This document shows positions 41,701 to 48,990 of a stretch of DNA of 54,902 nucleotides, one piece after another. Position 1 is the stretch's first letter, and each line of letters begins with the position of its first letter. The notes under the pieces are model-generated. The model ran no database searches. It saw nothing but the letters and a program-made list of their open reading frames with translations, and was not told the origin of the DNA. The stretch spans positions 1 through 54,902 of the IMG/VR virus record IMGVR_UViG_3300020195_000031, one strand, 5' to 3'. Made by a program: the position numbers and the translations under genes. Source of the stretch: a virus.

Positions 41701-43245
41701 GGAAATCTTTTTCTGGAATTCTGCCGAAGCACGCACTGATTCAAAAATCGCACTCGTCAACCGGCCAACGACAAGATGGATTTGCTGAACAAGCAGCAAA
41801 CGGGCAAAGAATGACCAGCGGTTGATGAGAGTATCAACCGATCGTTTTTGGTCATCATTGTTCTTGATGATCCGGTCAGAATTTGATTTTAGCTTCTTTG
41901 TTGCGTTGTCATGGGTCTGCATCAATCCAAGCAAGGCACGTTGGATCGCTGACAATCGCTGAATGGTTCCGGTTGAAAAAGCGGTATATGCTTTTTGGTA
42001 ATCAAGGAGCGTCGCCTTGCCCTTGAGCATAGGCTCAATGAGTTTGTTAAGGGAGATTGTTACTCTGTTAATATCAGGGAAGGCCGCATTCGCTGGTATT
42101 GATGGCGTAAATTGCTGTGCCAGAATATCAGCACCGGCACCACGCTGATTAGCAAATGATTCTGCCCTCGCTTGAACATTCGCTAATTCGCGAGAAACAG
42201 CTAATTGCTTAATCAATTCCCCTGTTGCCTTTTGAGCAGCGAGTGCAATTTTTCTTTGTGCTTGCTCTAGTTTTTGCTGAGCAGCCTCTTGCTTTGCTGC
42301 CGTTCGAGCGATGGCTTCTGTAGCATCCTGATGCCGCTGCATCAAGTTAAGAAGCGTTCGTTGAATCGGCGATAGCTGTTGAACAGTTCTTGTTGAAAAT
42401 GCCTGATACGCAGTTTGATAATCTGCCAATGATGCCTTACCCGCACGCATGGGGTCTAAGAGGCTATTCAAAGCAAATGTGATTTTATTCACATCTCTTT
42501 GGATAGCATTCGCTGGAATTGCTGTTGTTCCAAATTGTCTTGCAAGAAGATCGGTACCAACTTGACGTTGGCCTTGAATTGTTTCTGACCGCGATTTTGT
42601 TTCTGCTTGCACTCTTGCTAATTCTTTAGCAGCAGCCAATTGCTTAAGCAATTCGCCCTTTGCATTACGAGCAAGCAATGCAGCTTTTTCATAAGCTTTT
42701 TGGGCAGCTAATGCTGCTTTCTCATGAGCCTTTTCTTGTTGCTTAACTAGGCCAACAATACGGCGGATAACAGTAACAAGCCCAGCTTCCATATCTGTGG
42801 CAGCAACTGAACTACCATTTGAAATCGCTGCAAAAAGCTCATCATATCTTTCTTTCGTCACTCCAGACGCAGCGGCGGCTTTTTTCAGCTGTGTTAAAAG
42901 CGGAGTAAAATGTTGCGTGGTGTTGGCACTAGCATCCCCGAAAACATTTCCAAAACCTGTAAATTTCCCTCTTGCGGGTGAGACAATACGATTCGTTTCG
43001 GCGTTTCGTGTCTTGAGCAATTCAGTTTGGCGTCTCAATTCACCATTCAATCCGCCTACTGCTTTCTTCATCCGGTTAACTGATGCAATAGCCTTGACGT
43101 TAGAAGCATTCTGTTTTGCTTCTTGGTCAATAATCCCTTTCAGCGTATTAGTAAGGGCCTTAGAGGCTGTATTGATATTCGACAACGCAGCTAATGCACT
43201 ACGTGCATCGCCAAGAATTTTGATGAAATCGGTCGTTGTTGCCAT
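38704..43245 (-). CDS. Tape measure protein
   Basis: 1513 residues. A long alanine- and glutamine-rich helical protein with heptad patterns and a TP901/PhageMin-like core around 'MGFSTVRQGIAALRLTGFMK'. Hydrophobic segments near residues 820-890 (WGVVKLATLAWGQ, VSFGLTLGLGFVIDKIIS) should form the membrane-crossing part. Residues about 170-315 and 330-455 are an internal duplication (IPANA..., DYQ-AY-AFST, LSPIQR or LSAIQR), with a fainter third copy before them. It sets tail length; at about 0.15 nm per residue this implies a long flexible tail. Confidence 0.92.
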   Translation of the reverse strand: MATTTDFIKILGDARSALAALSNINTASKALTNTLKGIIDQEAKQNASNVKAIASVNRMKKAVGGLNGELRRQTELLKTRNAETNRIVSPARGKFTGFGNVFGDASANTTQHFTPLLTQLKKAAAASGVTKERYDELFAAISNGSSVAATDMEAGLVTVIRRIVGLVKQQEKAHEKAALAAQKAYEKAALLARNAKGELLKQLAAAKELARVQAETKSRSETIQGQRQVGTDLLARQFGTTAIPANAIQRDVNKITFALNSLLDPMRAGKASLADYQTAYQAFSTRTVQQLSPIQRTLLNLMQRHQDATEAIARTAAKQEAAQQKLEQAQRKIALAAQKATGELIKQLAVSRELANVQARAESFANQRGAGADILAQQFTPSIPANAAFPDINRVTISLNKLIEPMLKGKATLLDYQKAYTAFSTGTIQRLSAIQRALLGLMQTHDNATKKLKSNSDRIIKNNDDQKRSVDTLINRWSFFARLLLVQQIHLVVGRLTSAIFESVRASAEFQKKISEIRTISQNAQLSFSQWADTINRVSRAFGADNTDTAAAAYQIISDQIAQGAEAVQFLNAALRLSLIGVTDVATTAKALSSLVNAFQLSTQEAEHLTDVLFRLIDISRSTASELAEIGNLSATAAPLGITFEEMGASIAVISRQGVNTHTTMTNLGNLFNRMSKPSKVLQETLDKMGFSTVRQGIAALRLTGFMKELFNQFERTGEGQEALAELFPDLRGRRAAEQTVRNAELRRQHAEAVGQLKDPSNLAATASTIIFENQAKQLEKQVKSLGIALQESFGQPFIRFLNQSGKLFGEMKDGIIPLLNIVKELAIGWGVVKLATLAWGQVTAVQASIAANRILGVRTSITLLRGAFSALQGVVSFGLTLGLGFVIDKIISAGVEAQAARDRLSEFSLALRKLNADARDAEGVGFTKVQEGLKDQIGAVEGEYARVLAAIRLVLNGLGDAAESSAKKAEKAFKAAGKSIESAMDKALKLTEDSLKDSEKAIEKLIDLTRQLTIDNESGIFERSFSQIDDPAKQLDALLKRTNELRTKAQALQNGQDANPEEVLRLYEEINRLLERRFQINLNLSQDEKKSHEAREKARQRLIELETTFNALAEERLKFQREEQARQEAIQKAKEKHLEFQKSIFAQLDEHLQDISEAAATDGGLAEVAEALDKIKKLDLGGAGINPIDKFNLVQSLEAKQLRLQEAVAIEKSNAALKLAEKAVSDLTIDLTNFVKVAGDLRAAFTARRDEASVIFGNTLKDFETIIEDLVGSTGLTFSEPVKAGQLTGNAKQSLDALLENIAEFKTTKDPEGVSQKIIKQFETLQTTIAAIVKNFPVLREGVTYSPGVLAEAERNKKQAEATQGLLQDFLDEIKKFQQAAQDRNDAVAKQKEAQDLLNTSKINEEGIKAVINELSRQHKAGQTTTQELINSLKKLQETITERLPPPKVSDRGSPLLPNAANATASVTTNVGEINITVSGPEASPENVIALGRALRREIQRGTVNLTPTSTT

Positions 43246-43248
43246 AGG

Positions 43249-43794
43249 TTACTTAAGGTGAGGATTCGTTCGGGTCGCCTTAACTTTCCAACGGTTCATC
43301 GTCTTGCCAATTAACTTTACAAGGTCTTGCCGTAAAACAACGATCGCTTCCCCGCGTACCTTGTCTAGAAGGTTCCAAGGCATTTTCTTTTGCACTCGCC
43401 TAAAACCCGGATTGGTGGCATCATTTTTAAGAAAATGATCTGTTCCAATATCCATATTCCATTCACGAAAACCTTTATCTTCTCGGATGGATTCTGTCAC
43501 AGCATTGGATGGATATTTGTACGGGTCAAAAAGCTCTTCAAACTCTTCAATGTCTAAAATATTATGCGTCGTGTAATCCACTGGCACGCCGTAATGTTCA
43601 GCGATATCTTCAAAGCCTCGTTTTGCTTGGCCTGTCAAAACAGGCAATCCTTTAGGAGCATCTTGAAGAATTGCATTCAAAATCGTTTGAATACATTTTG
43701 CAAACGCTTCTTCAAAATCCTCTCGCACGCCTTTGATTACAGCATCAACATCAAAGCTTGTGAGGCTAAAATCAATTCTTAGAGTAGGTAACAT
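43249..43794 (-). CDS. Tail completion / gp10-like protein, 181 aa (putative)
   Basis: Starts MLPTLRIDFSLTSFDVDAVI. Helices at both ends frame a middle loop region. The position between the tail-assembly chaperone and the tape measure matches tail completion proteins in many siphoviruses. GGAGAGTCTT precedes the ATG at 43794. The identification rests mainly on position. Confidence 0.45.
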   Translation of the reverse strand: MLPTLRIDFSLTSFDVDAVIKGVREDFEEAFAKCIQTILNAILQDAPKGLPVLTGQAKRGFEDIAEHYGVPVDYTTHNILDIEEFEELFDPYKYPSNAVTESIREDKGFREWNMDIGTDHFLKNDATNPGFRRVQKKMPWNLLDKVRGEAIVVLRQDLVKLIGKTMNRWKVKATRTNPHLK

Positions 43795-43815
43795 AAGACT
43801 CTCCGCAAACAAACC

Positions 43816-43833
43816 GCGGTGTTTTCACACCGC
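43816..43833 (-). other. Hairpin with GAAA loop after the tail chaperone
   Basis: GCGGTGT / ACACCGC, 7 bp, with a GAAA tetraloop on the minus strand. It overlaps the stop codon of the frameshifted chaperone product. The following bases (GGTTTGTTTG) are not a true T run, so it may tune or protect the message. Confidence 0.5.
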
Positions 43834-44495
43834 AGCTTGTATCATTGCCTTATCGCGTTCATGTTCCTCATGTTCACGAATTTCGGCATATGCTAATAGT
43901 TGGGCTTGCACCCACAAATTACAATCATCGTACTTGATTTCAACATCAGGAGGCAGAATTTTTAGGCGTTCACAGGCTCGCCAGACGGAGTAGAGGGCTG
44001 TTCGTCCTCCGGGAGTGATTCTGATGGCTCCACCAATGCCCGCCGACCAGCTAAAAAACGCTTTCGTGCCTCTTCGATTTTTCGATCATCCAAACAATTC
44101 GCTTCCAACACGCCACCAAGAATGCGGCTTTGTTCGATTTGGCTTAGACCAACGGTTTCCATTTCCTTAACGTAGTTGCCCCACGTTTTTGGATCTTCCA
44201 TGTCAACAGTATCCCATACCAGTCCGTCGGTGGCTTCGACGGCTTTCAGGAAAATCCAATTCATTCGACGTTCGCCATACTCGGCCATCTGCTTCACGAA
44301 CGATTTGTTTTTCAAATCAGGTTCCGGGTCTTTGCCGGGCGTTCGCATCACAGGAGGCTTTGGGGCCGGACAAAGGGAATCGAATTCCTTGAAGTCCAAA
44401 ACCGCACGGCACTTAAAGACAATCTGATTATCTTCACCGCGTGGCAGGATTACATCGACTTCATTCGGCCCAAGATTTTGACCCGCAAGTTTCAT
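43825..44495 (-). CDS. Tail assembly chaperone GT, -1 frameshift product
   Basis: The frame-0 sequence ...GAGGCACGAAAGCG, then T_TTT_TTA (44058-44052), sits in the phase needed for simultaneous slippage (X_XXY_YYZ). After the shift, the -1 frame stays open for 75 codons and ends at TGA 43827-43825, starting SWSAGIGGAIRIT and ending ...DKAMIQAAV. The fusion is 223 residues. G/GT frameshifting between the major tail and tape measure genes is a known siphovirus signature. No hairpin of the usual pseudoknot type was checked. Confidence 0.8.
43962..44495 (-). CDS. Tail assembly chaperone G, unshifted product
   Basis: 177 residues: 'MKLAGQNLGPNEVDVILPRG' at the start and an acidic C-terminal tail. 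A 'EKMNWIFLKAVEATDGLVW'-like helical middle matches G-type tail chaperones. It should bind the tape measure during tail assembly. It stops at 43962, while a share of ribosomes shift to the -1 frame at 44058-44052 to make the longer GT form. Confidence 0.75.
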   Translation of the reverse strand: MKLAGQNLGPNEVDVILPRGEDNQIVFKCRAVLDFKEFDSLCPAPKPPVMRTPGKDPEPDLKNKSFVKQMAEYGERRMNWIFLKAVEATDGLVWDTVDMEDPKTWGNYVKEMETVGLSQIEQSRILGGVLEANCLDDRKIEEARKRFLAGRRALVEPSESLPEDEQPSTPSGEPVNA

Positions 44496-44507
44496 ACTAT
44501 TTTCCTT

Positions 44508-44990
44508 TTACGATCCGAGCGTTCCGCTCAACACAGCAGTCTTAGCGTTGCATTGTCCGGTGACAGAAATCTGACCACCCCGAGAATCATGTTCCAGCGT
44601 TTCCCAACGGAAATCCGGGAACGTAATAGTGTCGTCAATCACCGGATCTGAGCAATCGGGGTTGTAGTTCAAAACGACATCAACGGCATACGGCTCACAG
44701 GCATCCGCCGAAGTTGTTGCCCAATCACTCGCTTCTCCAATATTCTTGAAAGCATCTTCAAGATTCGTTGTCCCGTTGCCTGACAGACGTTCCCACTGGA
44801 AGTCCATCCGAAGCTCAAGAGGAATCTCATCACCTTCACGCACGGTGTCAATGAGACCCTTATCAAGAGCGTATTCCATATTCCGACGCTCGGAATAGGT
44901 CAGGTTGCCTTCACCGATTTTAACTTCAATGAAGTTCGCTCCGCCGTCTTGCACCTGAATAGTGCAATATTTCAAATCAAGCTTTGCCAT
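44508..44990 (-). CDS. Major tail tube protein
   Basis: 160 residues. Starts MAKLDLKYCTIQVQDGGANF; beta-rich, with 'GEGNLTYSERRNMEYALDKG' and 'GQISVTGQCNAKTAVLSGTL' at the end. Strong codon bias points to high expression. The position before the tail chaperone and after the head-tail connectors is that of the tail tube protein. GGAAAGTATC precedes the ATG. Confidence 0.7.
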   Translation of the reverse strand: MAKLDLKYCTIQVQDGGANFIEVKIGEGNLTYSERRNMEYALDKGLIDTVREGDEIPLELRMDFQWERLSGNGTTNLEDAFKNIGEASDWATTSADACEPYAVDVVLNYNPDCSDPVIDDTITFPDFRWETLEHDSRGGQISVTGQCNAKTAVLSGTLGS

Positions 44991-45000
44991 GATACTTTCC

Positions 45001-45462
45001 TTATGTTGATAGAGTCATCTGGTACCGCCCATCGACTGTTCCTTGTAGCAAAGTGGTATCGTCTTTAATTTTGCCGTAATAATTCCATGAAGCCTTTCCG
45101 CGGATGTCCATACAGCCAAATTGGTCTTGGTCATCAATTTCGGCACTTCCCAATTTGAGCATTGCGATGCTTGTGGCGAAACTCGCTAAAAAGATTCCGC
45201 CAATCTCATGTACCCTGAACCTATTGATATTTTTTTCGTCCACACTTACAAGGATGTTGAGTCTACACTCAAAACGAAAACAATTCTTTGACAGTTCTTC
45301 AACTTGAGGGCCAAGGAGACGAAATTCAGAATACTCTGCTAGAGTTTGTGTCTTTCGTTCTTCGCCTTCAATATGAATCAAAATACCGGCATCGTCTGCG
45401 GCATCATAAAAATGCTTTGCAAAAGATGCCCAAATCCATTTTGGCCAACTCACGTTAAACAT
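45001..45462 (-). CDS. Tail terminator protein (putative)
   Basis: 153 residues. Starts MFNVSWPKWIWASFAKHFYD; an alpha-beta layout, 'FECRLNILVSVDEKNINRFR', fits tail terminators. It lies between the head-closure gene and the tail tube, with an 8-bp overlap. The assignment is by position and length. Confidence 0.5.
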   Translation of the reverse strand: MFNVSWPKWIWASFAKHFYDAADDAGILIHIEGEERKTQTLAEYSEFRLLGPQVEELSKNCFRFECRLNILVSVDEKNINRFRVHEIGGIFLASFATSIAMLKLGSAEIDDQDQFGCMDIRGKASWNYYGKIKDDTTLLQGTVDGRYQMTLST

Positions 45463-45949
45463 TTGTCACCTCTTGTTCGAGACTGCCCAAATGTTGATGA
45501 ATTGACTTGTCGATAATCTGTGAGAATTTTGTGTTTTTCGTTTCTTTAACCTTTAGAGTTAATCCACGCTCAACTTCATACTCAAGAAAATCAACGATTT
45601 CCCATCTTCGCTCATCGTACACTACCCACATTGTTTCTTTATTGATTTCAAAACCGGCAGGCAAATCTTCGGGGTCAATAATGATTCCGCGTGTAGCGGC
45701 ATCATAAAAAGCACCCATTGAAAAGTTACGTGACGTTAAGATGTACGCCAAGTCGTATTGAAATTCAGTAAAGTTTCTAGAATCAAGAACGATTGCTCTT
45801 TTGACATGTAGTACCGATTTTGTCTCGGAGGCCAAACCTGTTTCTCGATCTGTCGTTGACGTATCACGACGATAGACATCAATGGGATATCCCATCCGAC
45901 GCTTCATCTGATAGAGCAAAGACCTGATATGTCGGTTTGGTCGAATCAT
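45455..45949 (-). CDS. Head-closure protein (putative)
   Basis: 164 residues. Starts MIRPNRHIRSLLYQMKRRMG and contains 'IDVYRRDTSTTDRETGLASE', the pattern of small SPP1 gp16-like or HK97 connector proteins. The beta-rich middle 'DERRWEIVDFLEYEVERGLT' supports a beta-barrel stopper. It is four bases into the end of the membrane-anchored gene. Confidence 0.55.
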   Translation of the reverse strand: MIRPNRHIRSLLYQMKRRMGYPIDVYRRDTSTTDRETGLASETKSVLHVKRAIVLDSRNFTEFQYDLAYILTSRNFSMGAFYDAATRGIIIDPEDLPAGFEINKETMWVVYDERRWEIVDFLEYEVERGLTLKVKETKNTKFSQIIDKSIHQHLGSLEQEVTNV

Positions 45950-46308
45950 GGTTTTCGCTCAAGTTCAAGCAATCTGCGTTCAAATTCAAGCCGCTGTGAC
46001 TTGATTTTTTCTAATTCAATGCTCATGTCTACTATCTTAGTTTGAATAGCCAAGACATTTGCTTCAAGTTTTTGAATTAGTATCGGATTGTTTGACTGTT
46101 TAAGCTGATCTTCTCTCGTTTGCTGGGCTAATAGTGCTGTTTCGTTTGTTGTTTTTGCAATCATTACAAGCATCGTGTTCATGCTTGCAACACTCGATTG
46201 AACACTTGCCGCCCAAGGGATTGCTCCAACAATCGCAGCAGTTATCAAAACAGCGACAATACCCATTGTCCACGGTGTAAATTTGGGCATCTTTATCTCT
46301 GGTTCCAT
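45946..46308 (-). CDS. Membrane-anchored coiled-coil protein
   Basis: 120 residues. One transmembrane helix (about 14-33, MGIVAVLITAAIVGAIPWAA) is followed by a periplasmic-type coiled coil of about 75 residues rich in L, E, Q and K. ATTAAGGAGTCTTTTT precedes the ATG at 46308; the longer frame to 46353 begins inside the hairpin. The layout suits an inner-membrane spanin or a holin-like protein, although it sits among the head genes. The function is inferred from topology. Confidence 0.55.
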   Translation of the reverse strand: MEPEIKMPKFTPWTMGIVAVLITAAIVGAIPWAASVQSSVASMNTMLVMIAKTTNETALLAQQTREDQLKQSNNPILIQKLEANVLAIQTKIVDMSIELEKIKSQRLEFERRLLELERKP

Positions 46309-46331
46309 AAAAAGACTCCTTAATATTGTAG

Positions 46332-46355
46332 CCGTGGGTGGCCGCCCACCCACGG
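46332..46355 (-). other. Perfect hairpin after the coat gene
   Basis: CCGTGGGTGG / CCACCCACGG, 10 bp, with a four-base loop. It follows the coat protein stop on the minus strand, with no T run (CTACAATATT). Such a structure can reduce downstream transcription and protect the coat message. Confidence 0.65.
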
Positions 46356-46376
46356 ACTACTTTTCAGGGAGCCGAA

Positions 46377-47798
46377 TTAACCAAACATAACAGCACCGAG
46401 CTTATCCTCAAGCTTGGCAACGCCGCCAAGCATATCAACAGTCACCAGATGACCCTGATCCATACCAAGGTAAGTGATCGTGATACGCAGAGACAGACCC
46501 TTATGGTTCACAACACTGGACAACGCACCCGTACCCTGCTTCGGCGTAGCCAGAGGACGAGTAATCAAAGCAATCGCATTCTTGTGGAATGCCCAATTGT
46601 AGTTGCCCGGAGGGCCGTAGTTGACGTTCGCACCGTCGGCTACCGCGATTTCAAGGGGCCGATCAAGCATGAACTGCTTGTTTGCAGAATCAGTAGCAAC
46701 CACGGCGTACTTGGCAACCGTTGACGGGGCAGCCGTTCCAAAGGTCACGAGAGTACCAACCTCGGGGGCGATCGTCACAGACTGATCGACAATGATCCAG
46801 CCGTGCCAACCAGCACGGTAGCCAGCAACCGACGCCGTACCACCAGCGTCCAGCGTGGTAGCCGTCTGATTCACCGTATCACAGGTATACATCAGAACAG
46901 CCGCACCGCTAGTCGTGGCAGCCTTAATCGGAGGCCACACGGTGAAGCTAACACCTGCAGAAACAGAAACGACCAGATGGGGCTGCATATCGCCAGCCAC
47001 CGTAAGGAAGTTTCCAGCAACGGCACCCGTCGTGGCCGTGACCGGCAGAACGGTCGCGTTAGCAAGGGTGCTAGCGTCCGTCGTCGTGCTGGCAGCCGTA
47101 GTACCAGTCACAATCGCGGGCTGATTTTGAGCCATCGCAATGGTGAATTGGAATTTGCGACCAAGAATCGCCTCACGGAGAGCAGAACCGTCGTCACCGA
47201 GCTTATCAGCCTCGGTGAATTCATCAATCTCAAGGAGGTTGGTTTCGGTGTCCGGCGTGACGATCAGCCAGCGACCGCCAACATACGCCTTGTTCTTATT
47301 CATGACGTTACGAACGCCAAGAATCGTGTTCTTCGTCGCGGCAGTACCAAGCTTGCCGAACGTATTGGTGAAAGCAAACTGGCTGATCGCGAAGGTAGAA
47401 ACAACGAGGTCAATCGCACGAGCGATAGACAGTACCGCAGGAGACAGGTACATGTCAATCAAGTCTTTGAACGCAAGAGACTCTTCGCCATCCTTGATGA
47501 TGAACGAGGTGTGCCAGTGCTGGTTCAAAGTCACAGGAATGTTATCAGTGATAGCATCCTGCACAGTGACCTGTTCACGATCAATCTTACGTTGGGCGGT
47601 GAATTCACGGGGCTTCCGAGTATTCACAACGTCACCGAAACGGGCAATAATGGGTTCAAAATCACGGTGAATCAGATTCGCCACAACCATATTCTCTTCC
47701 AGAATCGCCAAGCCTTCATTGGCCCAAAATTCTGGATTCATCGCCTCAGCATTCTCATTTTCGTAGAAGCCGACAGTAGTAGGACAGAAATCAAACAT
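46377..47798 (-). CDS. Major capsid protein, P22 coat-like
   Basis: 473 residues. Starts MFDFCPTTVGFYENENAEAM. The 'REFTAQRKIDREQVTVQDAI', 'VTLNQHWHTSFIIKDGEESL' and 'RAIDLVVSTFAISQF' segments follow the P22-type HK97-fold coat. A middle insertion domain (about 240-330) is Ala/Thr/Val-rich and beta-type. Codon bias is strong and a reverse-strand shadow results. GGAAAACAAC precedes the ATG at 47798. It follows the scaffold gene with an 8-bp overlap. Confidence 0.9.
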   Translation of the reverse strand: MFDFCPTTVGFYENENAEAMNPEFWANEGLAILEENMVVANLIHRDFEPIIARFGDVVNTRKPREFTAQRKIDREQVTVQDAITDNIPVTLNQHWHTSFIIKDGEESLAFKDLIDMYLSPAVLSIARAIDLVVSTFAISQFAFTNTFGKLGTAATKNTILGVRNVMNKNKAYVGGRWLIVTPDTETNLLEIDEFTEADKLGDDGSALREAILGRKFQFTIAMAQNQPAIVTGTTAASTTTDASTLANATVLPVTATTGAVAGNFLTVAGDMQPHLVVSVSAGVSFTVWPPIKAATTSGAAVLMYTCDTVNQTATTLDAGGTASVAGYRAGWHGWIIVDQSVTIAPEVGTLVTFGTAAPSTVAKYAVVATDSANKQFMLDRPLEIAVADGANVNYGPPGNYNWAFHKNAIALITRPLATPKQGTGALSSVVNHKGLSLRITITYLGMDQGHLVTVDMLGGVAKLEDKLGAVMFG

Positions 47799-48576
47799 GT
47801 TGTTTTCCTGTTGCACGGACACCGGGGATGTTCCCTTTAGCTCGCTCTTCCCGGTACTTAGCCGGGTCTTTGAGAATAGCTGAAAGGTTTTCAGACACCG
47901 ACCCTGACCCTGCATTGGGCATCGTACCCAAGCCGCCAGTTGATTTGTTCTTGAAAAGATTTCCCCACTTTTTGGGGTGCTTCGTCATCTTCTCGATAAT
48001 CTCGGAAGGTGATCCTGAAATCTTTTCAATCTTCCCGTCTTTGTCAGGAATGTCCCAAGAGGTCTTAGGAACAAGATTTCCTGTTTTCTTTCCGCCCGCA
48101 TCAATCTCTTCTGCCAGTTCAGTGTTGGGGCCTAGCAACGCAACGACTTGTTCAGGATCATAGGCATCGTGCTGCATAGCCCCATCCAAAATCGCCCGCT
48201 GAATAGAAGCCTTGGTATAGCGATTTTTCCAAGTCTCCCGATCAGTGGTAAGTGAATCAACTGCTTCTTTGTGCTTGCGAGCGGATTCCGTCCGCTCATG
48301 CTCCGTCTGTTCTTCCTTGGTGCGTAAAGACTTTTGGACATCTTCCAACTGGGTCTGTAATTCGTTACGTTGTGCTTCTGTCAGCCCTTTGGCTTTCAAT
48401 GCACTTGTTAACCCATCTTCCGACTTCTTCAATTTTGCTTGCCATTCTTTTCGCTCTTTGGCGACAAGTGAATTCACATGGTCTTGCGTGAACGTCTTGT
48501 TCTTGTCGTCTACCGGCGGTTCAACGGGTGGCTCGACCGGCGGATCTTCAAAGAAACCAACTGTGACGTTAGACAT
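47791..48576 (-). CDS. Scaffolding protein
   Basis: 261 residues. A proline-rich N-terminus (repeats of PPVE/PPVD), then a charged coiled coil (RKEWQAKLKKSEDGLTSALK through KEEQTEHERTESARKHKEAV) and a basic C-terminal third, the classical scaffold layout. It should drive assembly of the coat encoded next to it and then leave or be degraded. No protease domain is visible. Confidence 0.85.
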   Translation of the reverse strand: MSNVTVGFFEDPPVEPPVEPPVDDKNKTFTQDHVNSLVAKERKEWQAKLKKSEDGLTSALKAKGLTEAQRNELQTQLEDVQKSLRTKEEQTEHERTESARKHKEAVDSLTTDRETWKNRYTKASIQRAILDGAMQHDAYDPEQVVALLGPNTELAEEIDAGGKKTGNLVPKTSWDIPDKDGKIEKISGSPSEIIEKMTKHPKKWGNLFKNKSTGGLGTMPNAGSGSVSENLSAILKDPAKYREERAKGNIPGVRATGKQHV

Positions 48577-48591
48577 AACTGCTCCCTGAAA

Positions 48592-48990
48592 CTAAGACAC
48601 CCTACTAAGTTTGATGGTTTTGTCTTCGCGCAGATATGGCATCAAATGCTTCCATGCAGTTGCACTAGGAATTCCTGCCATAACATGATCGCCGACACCG
48701 GATCGGTCGTAGGTTGTACTGATCCCCACATAGCGTTGACTCGTAACCCTCGCCGTTTCTTCTTCGACTTCCGGGTCTACTCCGTCAAGAAGCGCGAGTG
48801 CAATTTCACAACAAGCGATTTTAATGTCATCAGGAACCGGATCAGGCAAGTCAATAAAATCGAGAAGATCGACCATTCGGGTTGCTGTTGCCAACGCCTT
48901 GATTTTATCAGCAGGCGTAGCATCGTCCCACGGAGACGTATGGAGACGCTCTTCAAAATAAGCCATTGCGTATGTTAAGTCTGCGTGCAT
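48592..48990 (-). CDS. Head-tail adaptor (gp6 / DnaT-like fold)
   Basis: 132 residues. Starts MHADLTYAMAYFEERLHTSP. 'DATPADKIKALATATRMVDL' and 'IKIACCEIALALLDGV' give the helical core of head-tail adaptor proteins. The acidic 'DPEVEEETAR' loop and C-terminal strand also fit. It should sit below the portal. It overlaps the glycosyltransferase gene by 16 bp. Confidence 0.65.
   Translation of the reverse strand: MHADLTYAMAYFEERLHTSPWDDATPADKIKALATATRMVDLLDFIDLPDPVPDDIKIACCEIALALLDGVDPEVEEETARVTSQRYVGISTTYDRSGVGDHVMAGIPSATAWKHLMPYLREDKTIKLSRVS

Noticed and set aside
46803-47840. A 345-codon rightward frame antisense to the coat gene
   Set aside because: It is very rich in R, H, N and T and lacks protein-like structure. 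It arises because the coat gene's codon bias removes stops on the opposite strand.
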